Assembly: GCA_034769895.1 (NCBI GenBank)
Contig: JAWRYS010000708.1
Coordinates: forward strand, 108,859-172,858
DNA from: Magicicada septendecula
Lineage: Eukaryota > Arthropoda > Insecta > Hemiptera > Cicadidae
DNA: 64,000 bases
Direction: 5' to 3'
Under the pieces are notes generated by a model. The model was not told the origin of the DNA and ran no database searches. It saw only the letters and a list, made by a program, of their open reading frames with translations. Of the stretch, positions 23,686 to 37,742 are shown in pieces; the stretch's first letter is position 1, and the number at the start of each line of letters is the position of its first letter. Position numbers and translations under genes: made by a program.

Positions 23686-25223
23686 TGTAACGCAAAATTT
23701 AAGCAATCGCAAATTTTACTAAATCAAACTATGCTGAACGCAAAGAAATATGTATGTTTTAGAAAGCGGGGAGGTAGTGAAACGCCTGCACCGTTAGGCG
23801 GCATTACTTGAAAGAAATTAACTTGTAAAAACTGTAGAGTATAGCGGTAGGTTAACAACGCCGGCCTTGGGGCTGACGTCTATAAGGAAGGTAATTTCAG
23901 GCTAAGTCACGTTTTGGGACATAAAATGTATTATTCGCTAGGATATTAAGGGTGTTTGCCAATGCTGTAAACTTTAAGTGCATGTAACAATAGATACCGT
24001 TATGTGAGAGAGAGTGATGTGTGAGTGAGATAAATAGAGACGCTAGTTTTTTTTTAGCACGTGGAACGCGGAAAACGTTCGACAAATCAGAAAAAGCGTC
24101 ATGTGTTGCGCGGGAGGTTTTCGCTAAGGAGATTGGGCGATTTTGTATTTAGCGCTAGTTTAAACCTATGGGGTTGTTTTTCTATCGAGACTTGGTAAGG
24201 GAAATTCAAAGCAAGTATAAAATATGAACTTGAAGAGAAATTAGTTAGTCTTCTTCATACCGGCGAAACTACACTGAAGAGACTCGCGTACGCTGTTTTG
24301 CGTTAACTATATAGATATGTTTTATTAGTAACTTAAAGAATAAAGTAAATGCGCAGAAGTAAACGGAAGTAAGGGAACGTGGTAATTGCTAACGCGAAAG
24401 TTATAAAGTTTAATAAACAGTAATAAGTAAATGAGTGAATGTTCGGAGTAGTAACGAATAACTAAAAGTAAATACTGCATATAAATTTTCATCAATCCGG
24501 TATTTTGTGGTGAGATCACTGAAGAGAGCGAATTAGTTCGGGTTAAAGTCACGACGGTATGAGATAATCGAGACGCACGCAATGCGAACTGTGTTAGATG
24601 CACTTAAGGTAAATTCAATAATACGTGTAAACCAGAGTGTATAATTATACGACATAATTGTATGTATCACCAATATGTCAAGTGTAGTGTACATCTGTGA
24701 TAAAGTGAATTAGTGCATTCATAACCAGGATTAACACGCAACAAACAGCTGCCGACGACTCACCGATCTGCAACACCTTAAGGACTACGTACATCGGAAG
24801 GATTCTCCACGCAAGTAACAAATAAATGAACATTTGATTCTATATTGTTTGATAAATATATATTTGTAATCAAATATATGACTCAATTTGTCTAAAAAGA
24901 ACTCATTGCCATTAAATAACATTCAAATTGTAAGGTAAAAACTATCCAAGTCATATTAAGAAATTTTGTAGTATATAAATGCAAATGAATCATTAAACGT
25001 TGATTGATATATCTTAATTTGTGTTTATTATTACTGGCGCCCTGAGGTACAATAAAGAGTCGGTACACTGGAGTAAGTGTTATAGAGTATTAAGTAGAAA
25101 TATTAATATTATCAGTGATTAAAGTAGTTTGTAAACCTTACTTCTCACATGCTCGTAGGCCAACATAATGTGCAAATTAATAATTTAACTCTTTCATAAA
25201 GGCCTATCTAGTAGTGTATTACA
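23686..25223 (+). mobile_element. LTR-like element, unit 9
   Basis: 1538 bp, preceded by GATAGATAG as in unit 7. Confidence 0.6.
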
Positions 25224-25369
25224 ACAGACACACAGACAGACAGACACACACACAGACACTTTTCAAAAAATCCCTTTTTGCATGTTTTGAGTGTAGTACA
25301 ATCAGAATCTGCAATAATCTCGAACACGATTTTTTTTGCCATCACCATACTTCCATTTCCTTAAGGAAC

Positions 25370-26362
25370 ATGGAAGTAAAAATTACCTTTGATAAAAAAA
25401 CCGTTGCAGGTAAATTACCCCTTTCCCTTAACCGAGCTTCACCAAAAACAGTAGGTCTTGAGTACTCTACAAATCAGGGCTGTATGCAAAACATTATTTG
25501 ATTCTGATTGAATTTCCGGCTGTTATCGTTTGCCATAGAAAATACCCTTGTTAAGACATAAAACGTTGCAGGTAAACTACCCCTTTCCCTTAACCGATCT
25601 TCAATAAAAACAATAGGTCTTGAGAACTCTACAATTTAGGGCTGTATGCAAATAATAATTTGATTCTGTTTGAATTTCCGGCTGTTATCGTTTGCCTTAG
25701 AAAATACCCTTGTTAAAACATAAAACGTTGCAGGTAAACACTACCCCTTCCCTAAACCGATCTTCAACAAATTCAACAGATCTTGAGTTCTGTATAATTC
25801 AAAAAGGTATGCAGAAGAGTAGTTGATTCTGTTTTAATGTACGGCAGTTATCGTTCGTCATAAAAAAATTACCCTTGTTAAAACATAAAATGTTGCAGGT
25901 AAACTACCATATTCCCTTAACCGATCTTCACCAAAACCAACAGGTCTTGAGAACTCTATAATTCAGGGCTGTATGCAAAACATTATTTAATTCTGTTTGA
26001 TTTTGCGGATATTATCGTTTGCCATAGAAAATACCCTTGTTAAAACATAAAACGTTGCTGGTAAACTACCCCTTTCCCTTAACCGATCTTCACCAAAAAC
26101 AACAAGTCTTGAGAACTCTACAATTCTGGGCTGTATGCAAAAGAGTAGTTGATTCTGTTTGAATTCACGGCTGTTATCGATTGCCATAAAAAAAAATTAC
26201 CCTTGATTAAAAAAAACCGTTGTAGGTAAACTACCCCTTCCCCACAACCGATCTTCACCAAAAACAACCGGTCTTGAGTACTCTACAAATCAGGGTTGTA
26301 TGCAAAAAAGTATTTGATTCTGTTTGAATTTGCGGCAGTTATCGTTTGCCATAGAAAAAAAA
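25370..26362 (+). repeat. Minisatellite block 9 (6 copies)
   Basis: Six copies, with the CA insertion near 25740. Confidence 0.95.
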
Positions 26363-26401
26363 TCTACAGACACAAAGACACACAGATAGACAGACAGACA
26401 G

Positions 26402-27937
26402 TGTAACGCAAAATTTAAGCAATCGCAAATTTTACTAAATCAAACTATGCTGAACGCAAAGAAATATGTATGTTTTAGAAAGCGGGGAGGTAGTGAAACG
26501 CCTGCACCGTTAGGCGGCATTACTTGAAAGAAATTAACTTGTAAAAACTGTAGAGTATAGCGGTAGGTTAACAACGCCGGCCTTGGGGCTGACGTCTATA
26601 AGGAAGGTAATTTCAGGCTGTCACGTTTTGGGACATAAAATGTATTATTCGCTAGGATATTAAGGGTGTTTGCCAATGCTGTAAACTTTAAGTGCATGTA
26701 ACAATAGATACCGTTATGTGAGAGAGAGTGATGTGTGAGTGAGATAAATAGAGACGCTAGTTTTTTTTTAGCACGTGGAACGCGGAAAACGTTCGACAAA
26801 TCAGAAAAAGCGTCATGTGTTGCGCGGGAGGTTTTCGCTAAGGAGATTGGGCGATTTTGTATTTAGCGCTAGTTTAAACCTATGGGGTTGTTTTTCTATC
26901 GAGACTTGGTAAGGGAAATTCAAAGCAAGTATAAAATATGAACTTGAAGAGAAATTAGTTAGTCTTCTTCATACCGGCGAAACTACACTGAAGAGACTCG
27001 CGTACGCTGTTTTGCGTTAACTATATAGATATGTTTTATTAGTAACTTAAAGAATAAAGTAAATGCGCAGAAGTAAACGGAAGTAAGGGAACGTGGTAAT
27101 TGCTAACGCGAAAGTTATAAAGTTTAATAAACAGTAATAAGTAAATGAGTGAATGTTCGGAGTAGTAACGAATAACTAAAAGTAAATACTGCATATAAAT
27201 TTTCATCAATCCGGTATTTTGTGGTGAGATCACTGAAGAGAGCGAATTAGTTCGGGTTAAAGTCACGACGGTATGAGATAATCGAGACGCACGCAATGCG
27301 AACTGTGTTAGATGCACTTAAGGTAAATTCAATAATACGTGTAAACCAGAGTGTATAATTATACGACATAATTGTATGTATCACCAATATGTCAAGTGTA
27401 GTGTACATCTGTGATAAAGTGAATTAGTGCATTCATAACCAGGATTAACACGCAACAAACAGCTGCCGACGACTCACCGATCTGCAACACCTTAAGGACT
27501 ACGTACATCGGAAGGATTCTCCACGCAAGTAACAAATAAATGAACATTTGATTCTATATTGTTTGATAAATATATATTTGTAATCAAATATATGACTCAA
27601 TTTGTCTAAAAAGAACTCATTGCCATTAAATAACATTCAAATTGTAAGGTAAAAACTATCCAAGTCATATTAAGAAATTTTGTAGTATATAAATGCAAAT
27701 GAATCATTAAACGTTGATTGATATATCTTAATTTGTGTTTATTATTACTGGCGCCCTGAGGTACAATAAAGAGTCGGTACACTGGAGTAAGTGTTATAGA
27801 GTATTAAGTAGAAATATTAATATTATCAGTGATTAAAGTAGTTTGTAAACCTTACTTCTCACATGCTCGTAGGCCAACATAGTGTGCAAATTAATAATTT
27901 AACTCTTTCATAAAGGCCTATCTAGTAGTGTATTACA
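26402..27937 (+). mobile_element. LTR-like element, unit 10
   Basis: 1536 bp with the two-base deletion. Near its right end it has CATAGTGTGC (AGTGTG at 27881), shared only with unit 12, 5428 bp further on. Confidence 0.6.
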
Positions 27938-28084
27938 ACAGACACACAGACAGACAGACACACCGACAGACACTTTTCAAAAAATCCCTTTTTGCATGTT
28001 TTGAGTGTAGTACAATCAGAATCTGCAATAATCTCGAACACGATTTTTTTTTGCCATCACCATACTTCCATTTCCTTAAGGAAC

Positions 28085-29561
28085 ATGGAAGTAAAAATTA
28101 CCTTTGATAAAAAAACCGTTGCAGGTAAATTACCCCTTTCCCTTAACCGAGCTTCACCAAAAACAGTAGGTCTTGAGTACTCTACAAATCAGGGCTGTAT
28201 GCAAAACATTATTTGATTCTGATTGAATTTCCGGCTGTTATCGTTTGCCATAGAAAATACCCTTGTTAAAACATAAAACGTTGCAGGTAAACTACCCCTT
28301 TCCCTTAACCGATCTTCAATAAAAACAATAGGTCATGAGAACTCTACAATTTAGGGCTGTATGCAAATAATAATTTGATTCTGTTTGAATTTCCGGCTGT
28401 TATTGTTTGCCTTAGAAAATACCCTTGTTAAAACATAAAACGTTGCAGGTAAACTACCCCTTCCCTAAACCGATCTTCAACAAAATCAACAGATCTTGAG
28501 TTCTGTATAATTCAAAAAGGTATGCAGAAGAGTAGTTGATTCTGTTTTAATGTACGGCAGTTATCGTTCGTCATAAAAAAAATTACCCTTGTTAAAACAT
28601 AAAATGTTGCTGGTAAACTACCATATTCCCTTAACCGATCTTCACCAAAACCAACAGGTCTTGAGAACTCTACAATTCTGGGCTGTATGCAAAACATTAT
28701 TTGATTCTGATTGAATTTCCGGCTGTTATCGTTTGCCATAGAAAATACCCTTGTTAAGACATAAAACGTTGCAGGTAAACTACCCCTTTCCCTTAACCGA
28801 TCTTCAATAAAAACAATAGGTCTTGAGAACTCTACAATTTAGGGCTGTATGCAAATAATAATTTGATTCTGATTGAATTTCCGGCTGTTATCGTTTGCCA
28901 TAGAAAATACCCTTGTTAAAACATAAAACGTTGCAGGTAAACTACCCCTTTCCCTTAACCGATCTTCAATAAAAACAATAGGTCATGAGAACTCTACAAT
29001 TTAGGGCTGTATGCAAATAATAATTTGATTCTGTTTGAATTTCCGGCTGTTATTGTTTGCCTTAGAAAATACCCTTGTTAAAACATAAAATGTTGCAGGT
29101 AAACTACCATATTCCCTTAACCGATCTTCACCAAAACCAACAGGTCTTGAGAACTCTATAATTCAGGGCTGTATGCAAAACATTATTTAATTCTGTTTGA
29201 TTTTGCGGATATTATCGTTTGCCATAGAAAATACCCTTGTTAAAACATAAAACGTTGCTGGTAAACTACCCCTTTCCCTTAACCGATCTTCACCAAAAAC
29301 AACAAGTCTTGAGAACTCTACAATTCTGGGCTGTATGCAAAAGAGTAGTTGATTCTGTTTGAATTCACGGCTGTTATCGATTGCCATAAAAAAAATTACC
29401 CTTGATTAAAAAAAACCGTTGTTGGTAAACTACCCCTTCCCCACAACCGATCTTCACCAAAAACAACCGGTCTTGAGTACTCTACAAATCAGGGTTGTAT
29501 GCAAAAAAGTATTTGATTCTCTTTGAATTTGCGGCAGTTATCGTTTGCCATAGAAAAAAAA
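28085..29561 (+). repeat. Minisatellite block 10, expanded (9 copies)
   Basis: Nine copies, with GG anchors at 28124, 28286, 28448, 28612, 28774, 28936, 29098, 29260 and 29424. The three extra copies lie in the middle. They are mosaics of normal copies 2 to 5 and include two GGTCATGAG variants. Block 12 has the same structure. Confidence 0.95.
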
Positions 29562-29600
29562 TCTACAGACACAAAGACACACAGATAGACAGACAGACAG

Positions 29601-31138
29601 TGTAACGCAAAATTTAAGCAATCGCAAATTTTACTAAATCAAACTATGCTGAACGCAAAGAAATATGTATGTTTTAGAAAGCGGGGAGGTTGTGAAACGC
29701 CTGCACCGTTAGGCGGCATTACTTGAAAGAAATTAACTTGTAAAAACTGTAGAGTATAGCGGTAGGTTAACAACGCCGGCCTTGGGGCTGACGTCTATAA
29801 GGAAGGTAATTTCAGGCTAAGTCACGTTTTGGGACATAAAATGTATTATTCGCTAGGATATTAAGGGTGTTTGCCAATGCTGTAAACTTTAAGTGCATGT
29901 AACAATAGATACCGTTATGTGAGAGAGAGTGATGTGTGAGTGAGATAAATAGAGACGCTAGTTTTTTTTTAGCACGTGGAACGCGGAAAACGTTCGACAA
30001 ATCAGAAAAAGCGTCATGTGTTGCGCGGGAGGTTTTCGCTAAGGAGATTGGGCGATTTTGTATTTAGCGCTAGTTTAAACCTATGGGGTTGTTTTTCTAT
30101 CGAGACTTGGTAAGGGAAATTCAAAGCAAGTATAAAATATGAACTTGAAGAGAAATTAGTTAGTCTTCTTCATACCGGCGAAACTACACTGAAGAGACTC
30201 GCGTACGCTGTTTTGCGTTAACTATATAGATATGTTTTATTAGTAACTTAAAGAATAAAGTAAATGCGCAGAAGTAAACGGAAGTAAGGGAACGTGGTAA
30301 TTGCTAACGCGAAAGTTATAAAGTTTAATAAACAGTAATAAGTAAATGAGTGAATGTTCGGAGTAGTAACGAATAACTAAAAGTAAATACTGCATATAAA
30401 TTTTCATCAATCCGGTATTTTGTGGTGAGATCACTGAAGAGAGCGAATTAGTTCGGGTTAAAGTCACGACGGTATGAGATAATCGAGACGCACGCAATGC
30501 GAACTGTGTTAGATGCACTTAAGGTAAATTCAATAATACGTGTAAACCAGAGTGTATAATTATACGACATAATTGTATGTATGACCAATATGTCAAGTGT
30601 AGTGTACATCTGTGATAAAGTGAATTAGTGCATTCATAACCAGGATTAACACGCAACAAACAGCTGCCGACGACTCACCGATCTGCAACACCTTAAGGAC
30701 TACGTACATCGGAAGGATTCTCCACGCAAGTAACAAATAAATGAACATTTGATTCTATATTGTTTGATAAATATATATTTGTAATCAAATATATGACTCA
30801 ATTTGTCTAAAAAGAACTCATTGCCATTAAATAACATTCAAATTGTAAGGTAAAAACTATCCAAGTCATATTAAGAAATTTTGTAGTATATAAATGCAAA
30901 TGAATCATTAAACGTTGATTGATATATCTTAATTTGTGTTTATTATTACTGGCGCCCTGAGGTACAATAAAGAGTCGGTACACTGGAGTAAGTGTTATAG
31001 AGTATTAAGTAGAAATATTAATATTATCAGTGATTAAAGTAGTTTGTAAACCTTACTTCTCACATGCTCGTAGGCCAACATAATGTGCAAATTAATAATT
31101 TAACTCTTTCATAAAGGCCTATCTAGTAGTGTATTACA
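29601..31138 (+). mobile_element. LTR-like element, unit 11
   Basis: 1538 bp. It carries GGAGGTTGTG and GTATGACC, both shared with units 13 and 14. Confidence 0.6.
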
Positions 31139-31285
31139 ACAGACACACAGACAGACAGACACACACACAGACACTTTTCGAAAAATCCCTTTTTGCATGT
31201 TTTGAGTGTAGTACAATCAGAATCTGCAATAATCTCGAACACGATTTTTTTTTGCCATCACCATACTTCCATTTCCTTAAGGAAC

Positions 31286-31788
31286 ATGGAAGTAAAAATT
31301 ACCTTTGATAAAAAAACCGTTGCAGGTAAACTACCCCTTTCCCTTAACCGATCTTCACCAAAAACAGTAGGTCTTGAGTACTCTACAAATCAGGGCTGTA
31401 TGCAAAACATTATTTGATTCTGATTGAATTTCCGGCTGTTATCGTTTGCCATAGAAAATACCCTTGTTAAGACATAAAACGTTGCAGGTAAACTACCCCT
31501 TTCCCTTAACCGATCTTCAATAAAAACAACAAGTCTTGAGAACTCTACAATTCTGGGCTGTATGCAAAAGAGTAGTTGATTCTGTTTGAATTCACGGCTG
31601 TTATCGATTGCCATAAAAAAAAATTACCCTTGATTAAAAAAACCGTTGTAGGTAAACTACCCCTTCCCCACAACCGATCTCCACCAAAAACAACCGGTCT
31701 TGAGCACTCTGCAAATCAGGGTTGTATGCAAAAAAGTATTTGATTCTGTTTGAATTTGCGGCAGTTATCGTTTGCCATAGAAAAAAAA
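31286..31788 (+). repeat. Minisatellite block 11, contracted (3 copies)
   Basis: Only three copies are present, with anchors at about 31325, 31487 and 31651. The middle one is a fusion: its left part is normal copy 2 (CTTCAATAAAAACAA) and its right part normal copy 5 (CAAGTCTTGAG). This places an exchange between copies three repeats apart at about 31520-31531. Confidence 0.95.
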
Positions 31789-31827
31789 TCTACAGACACA
31801 AAGACACACAGATAGACAGACAGACAG

Positions 31828-33365
31828 TGTAACGCAAAATTTAAGCAATCGCAAATTTTACTAAATCAAACTATGCTGAACGCAAAGAAATATGTATGTT
31901 TTAGAAAGCGGGGAGGTTGTGAAACGCCTGCACCGTTAGGCGGCATTACTTGAAAGAAATTAACTTGTAAAAACTGTTGAGTATAGCGGTAGGTTAACAA
32001 CGCCGGCCTTGGGGCTGACGTCTATAAGGAAGGTAATTTCAGGCTAAGTCACGTTTTGGGACATAAAATGTATTATTCGCTAGGATATTAAGGGTGTTTG
32101 CCAATGCTGTAAACTTTAAGTGCATGTAACAATAGATACCGTTATGTGAGAGAGAGTGATGTGTGAGTGAGATAAATAGAGACGCTAGTTTTTTTTTAGC
32201 ACGTGGAACGCGGAAAACGTTCGACAAATCAGAAAAAGCGTCATGTGTTGCGCGGGAGGTTTTCGCTAAGGAGATTGGGCGATTTTGTATTTAGCGCTAG
32301 TTTAAACCTATGGGGTTGTTTTTCTATCGAGACTTGGTAAGGGAAATTCAAAGCAAGTATAAAATATGAACTTGAAGAGAAATTAGTTAGTCTTCTTCAT
32401 ACCGGCGAAACTACACTGAAGAGACTCGCGTACGCTGTTTTGCGTTAACTATATAGATATGTTTTATTAGTAACTTAAAGAATAAAGTAAATGCGCAGAA
32501 GTAAACGGAAGTAAGGGAACGTGGTAATTGCTAACGCGAAAGTTATAAAGTTTAATAAACAGTAATAAGTAAATGAGTGAATGTTCGGAGTAGTAACGAA
32601 TAACTAAAAGTAAATACTGCATATAAATTTTCATCAATCCGGTATTTTGTGGTGAGATCACTGAAGAGAGCGAATTAGTTCGGGTTAAAGTCACGACGGT
32701 ATGAGATAATCGAGACGCACGCAATGCGAACTGTGTTAGATGCACTTAAGGTAAATTCAATAATACGTGTAAACCAGAGTGTATAATTATACGACATAAT
32801 TGTATGTATCACCAATATGTCAAGTGTAGTGTACATCTGTGATAAAGTGAATTAGTGCATTCATAACCAGGATTAACACGCAACAAACAGCTGCCGACGA
32901 CTCACCGATCTGCAACACCTTAAGGACTACGTACATCGGAAGGATTCTCCACGCAAGTAACAAATAAATGAACATTTGATTCTATATTGTTTGATAAATA
33001 TATATTTGTAATCAAATATATGACTCAATTTGTCTAAAAAGAACTCATTGCCATTAAATAACATTCAAATTGTAAGGTAAAAACTATCCAAGTCATATTA
33101 AGAAATTTTGTAGTATATAAATGCAAATGAATCATTAAACGTTGATTGATATATCTTAATTTGTGTTTATTATTACTGGCGCCCTGAGGTACAATAAAGA
33201 GTCGGTACACTGGAGTAAGTGTTATAGAGTATTAAGTAGAAATATTAATATTATCAGTGATTAAAGTAGTTTGTAAACCTTACTTCTCACATGCTCGTAG
33301 GCCAACATAGTGTGCAAATTAATAATTTAACTCTTTCATAAAGGCCTATCTAGTAGTGTATTACA
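31828..33365 (+). mobile_element. LTR-like element, unit 12
   Basis: 1538 bp. The left part has GGAGGTTGTG and CTGTTGAG (as in unit 14), and the right part has AGTGTG at 33309 (as in unit 10). This makes it a mosaic of two unit types. Confidence 0.6.
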
Positions 33366-33512
33366 ACAGACACACAGACAGACAGACACACCGACAGACA
33401 CTTTTCAAAAAATCCCTTTTTGCATGTTTTGAGTGTAGTACAATCAGAATCTGCAATAATCTCGAACACGATTTTTTTTTGCCATCACCATACTTCCATT
33501 TCCTTAAGGAAC

Positions 33513-34989
33513 ATGGAAGTAAAAATTACCTTTGATAAAAAAACCGTTGCAGGTAAATTACCCCTTTCCCTTAACCGAGCTTCACCAAAAACAGTAGGTC
33601 TTGAGTACTCTACAAATCAGGGCTGTATGCAAAACATTATTTGATTCTGATTGAATTTCCGGCTGTTATCGTTTGCCATAGAAAATACCCTTGTTAAAAC
33701 ATAAAACGTTGCAGGTAAACTACCCCTTTCCCTTAACCGATCTTCAATAAAAACAATAGGTCATGAGAACTCTACAATTTAGGGCTGTATGCAAATAATA
33801 ATTTGATTCTGTTTGAATTTCCGGCTGTTATTGTTTGCCTTAGAAAATACCCTTGTTAAAACATAAAACGTTGCAGGTAAACTACCCCTTCCCTAAACCG
33901 ATCTTCAACAAAATCAACAGATCTTGAGTTCTGTATAATTCAAAAAGGTATGCAGAAGAGTAGTTGATTCTGTTTTAATGTACGGCAGTTATCGTTCGTC
34001 ATAAAAAAAATTACCCTTGTTAAAACATAAAATGTTGCTGGTAAACTACCATATTCCCTTAACCGATCTTCACCAAAACCAACAGGTCTTGAGAACTCTA
34101 CAATTCTGGGCTGTATGCAAAACATTATTTGATTCTGATTGAATTTCCGGCTGTTATCGTTTGCCATAGAAAATACCCTTGTTAAGACATAAAACGTTGC
34201 AGGTAAACTACCCCTTTCCCTTAACCGATCTTCAATAAAAACAATAGGTCTTGAGAACTCTACAATTTAGGGCTGTATGCAAATAATAATTTGATTCTGA
34301 TTGAATTTCCGGCTGTTATCGTTTGCCATAGAAAATACCCTTGTTAAAACATAAAACGTTGCAGGTAAACTACCCCTTTCCCTTAACCGATCTTCAATAA
34401 AAACAATAGGTCATGAGAACTCTACAATTTAGGGCTGTATGCAAATAATAATTTGATTCTGTTTGAATTTCCGGCTGTTATTGTTAGCCTTAGAAAATAC
34501 CCTTGTTAAAACATAAAATGTTGCAGGTAAACTACCATATTCCCTTAACCGATCTTCACCAAAACCAACAGGTCTTGAGAACTCTATAATTCAGGGCTGT
34601 ATGCAAAACATTATTTAATTCTGTTTGATTTTGCGGATATTATCGTTTGCCATAGAAAATACCCTTGTTAAAACATAAAACGTTGCTGGTAAACTACCCC
34701 TTTCCCTTAACCGATCTTCACCAAAAACAACAAGTCTTGAGAACTCTACAATTCTGGGCTGTATGCAAAAGAGTAGTTGATTCTGTTTGAATTCACGGCT
34801 GTTATCGATTGCCATAAAAAAAATTACCCTTGATTAAAAAAAACCGTTGTTGGTAAACTACCCCTTCCCCACAACCGATCTTCACCAAAAACAACCGGTC
34901 TTGAGTACTCTACAAATCAGGGTTGTATGCAAAAAAGTATTTGATTCTCTTTGAATTTGCGGCAGTTATCGTTTGCCATAGAAAAAAAA
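33513..34989 (+). repeat. Minisatellite block 12, expanded (9 copies)
   Basis: Nine copies with the same mosaic order and GGTCATGAG variants as block 10, 5428 bp earlier. A private change is GTTAGCC near 34484. Confidence 0.95.
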
Positions 34990-35028
34990 TCTACAGACAC
35001 AAAGACACACAGATAGACAGACAGACAG

Positions 35029-36566
35029 TGTAACGCAAAATTTAAGCAATCGCAAATTTTACTAAATCAAACTATGCTGAACGCAAAGAAATATGTATGT
35101 TTTAGAAAGCGGGGAGGTTGTGAAACGCCTGCACCGTTAGGCGGCATTACTTGAAAGAAATTAACTTGTAAAAACTGTAGAGTATAGCGGTAGGTTAAAA
35201 ACGCCGGCCTTGGGGCTGACGTCTATAAGGAAGGTAATTTCAGGCTAAGTCACGTTTTGGGACATAAAATGTATTATTCGCTAGGATATTAAGGGTGTTT
35301 GCCAATGCTGTAAACTTTAAGTGCATGTAACAATAGATACCGTTATGTGAGAGAGAGTGATGTGTGAGTGAGATAAATAGAGACGCTAGTTTTTTTTTAG
35401 CACGTGGAACGCGGAATACGTTCGACAAATCAGAAAAAGCGTCATGTGTTGCGCGGGAGGTTTTCGCTAAGGAGATTGGGCGATTTTGTATTTAGCGCTA
35501 GTTTAAACCTATGGGGTTGTTTTTCTATCGAGACTTGGTAAGGGAAATTCAAAGCAAGTATAAAATATGAACTTGAAGAGAAATTAGTTAGTCTTCTTCA
35601 TACCGGCGAAACTACACTGAAGAGACTCGCGTACGCTGTTTTGCGTTAACTATATAGATATGTTTTATTAGTAACTTAAAGAATAAAGTAAATGCGCAGA
35701 AGTAAACGGAAGTAAGGGAACGTGGTAATTGCTAACGCGAAAGTTATAAAGTTTAATAAACAGTAATAAGTAAATGAGTGAATGTTCGGAGTAGTAACGA
35801 ATAACTAAAAGTAAATACTGCATATAAATTTTCATCAATCCGGTATTTTGTGGTGAGATCACTGAAGAGAGCGAATTAGTTCGGGTTAAAGTCACGACGG
35901 TATGAGATAATCGAGACGCACGCAATGCGAACTGTGTTAGATGCACTTAAGGTAAATTCAATAATACGTGTAAACCAGAGTGTATAATTATACGACATAA
36001 TTGTATGTATGACCAATATGTCAAGTGTAGTGTACATCTGTGATAAAGTGAATTAGTGCATTCATAACCAGGATTAACACGCAACAAACAGCTGCCGACG
36101 ACTCACCGATCTGCAACACCTTAAGGACTACGTACATCGGAAGAATTCTCCACGCAAGTAACAAATAAATGAACATTTGATTCTATATTGTTTGATAAAT
36201 ATATATTTGTAATCAAATATATGACTCAATTTGTCTAAAAAGAACTCATTGCCATTAAATAACATTCAAATTGTAAGGTAAAAACTATCCAAGTCATATT
36301 AAGAAATTTTGTAGTATATAAATGCAAATGAATCATTAAACGTTGATTGATATATCTTAATTTGTGTTTATTATTACTGGCGCCCTGAGGTACAATAAAG
36401 AGTCGGTACACTGGAGTAAGTGTTATAGAGTATTAAGTAGAAATATTAATATTATCAGTGATTAAAGTAGTTTGTAAACCTTACTTCTCACATGCTCGTA
36501 GGCCAACATAATGTGCAAATTAATAATTTAACTCTTTCATAAAGGCCTATCTAGTAGTGTATTACA
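35029..36566 (+). mobile_element. LTR-like element, unit 13
   Basis: 1538 bp and close to unit 11. Private changes include T at 35417 (GCGGAATACG), GTTAAAAACG near 35196 and AAGAATTC near 36142. Confidence 0.6.
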
Positions 36567-36713
36567 ACAGACACACAGACAGACAGACACACACACAGAC
36601 ACTTTTCGAAAAATCCCTTTTTGCATGTTTTGAGTGTAGTACAATCAGAATCTGCAATAATCTCGAACACGATTTTTTTTTGCCATCACCATACTTCCAT
36701 TTCCTTAAGGAAC

Positions 36714-37703
36714 ATGGAAGTAAAAATTACCTTTGATAAAAAAACCGTTGCAGGTAAACTACCCCTTTCCCTTAACCGATCTTCACCAAAAACAGTAGGT
36801 CTTGAGTACTCTACAAATCAGGGCTGTATGCAAAACATTATTTGATTCTGATTGAATTTCCGGCTGTTATCGTTTGCCATAGAAAATACCCTTGTTAAGA
36901 CATAAAACGTTGCAGGTAAACTACCCCTTTCCCTTAACCGATCTTCAATAAAAACAATAGGTCTTGAGAACTCTACAATTTAGGGCTGTATGCAAATAAT
37001 AATTTGATTCTGTTTGAATTTCCGGCTGTTATCGTTTGCTGTAGAAAATACCCTTGTTAAAACATAAAACGTTGTAGGTAAACTACCCCTTTCCCTAAAC
37101 CGATCTTCAACAAAATCAACAGATCTTGAGTTCTGTATAATTCAAAAAGGTATGCAGAAGAGTAGTTGATTCTGTTTTAATGTACGGCAGTTATCGTTCG
37201 TCATAAAAAAATTACCCTTGTTAAAACATAAAATGTTGCAGGTAAACTACCATATTCCCTTAACCGATCTTCACCAAAACCAACCGGTCTTGAGAACTCT
37301 ATAATTCAGGGCAGTATGCAAAACATTATTTAATTCTGTTTGATTTTGCGGATATTATCGTTTGCCATAGAAAATACCCTTGTTAAAACATAAAACGTTG
37401 CAGGTAAACTACCCCTTTCCCTTAACCGATCTTCACCAAAAACAACAAGTCTTGAGAACTCTACAATTCTGGGCTGTATGCAAAAGAGTAGTTGATTCTG
37501 TTTGAATTCACGGCTGTTATCGATTGCCATAAAAAAAATTACCCTTGATTAAAAAAAACCGTTGTAGGTAAACTACCCCTTCCCCACAACCGATCTTCAC
37601 CAAAAACAACCGGTCTTGAGTACTCTACAAATCAGGGTTGTATGCAAAAAAGTATTTGATTCTGTTTGAATTTGCGGCAGTTATCGTTTGCCATAGAAAA
37701 AAA
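36714..37703 (+). repeat. Minisatellite block 13 (6 copies)
   Basis: Six copies. The final A run is shorter than in its neighbours. Confidence 0.95.
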
Positions 37704-37742
37704 TCTACAGACACAAAGACACACAGATAGACAGACAGACAG

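Noticed and set aside
28512..28739. Minus-strand ORFs of 66-75 codons in the minisatellite blocks
   Set aside because: They follow from the 162-bp period being divisible by three and are interrupted at A runs. No start context or domain is seen.
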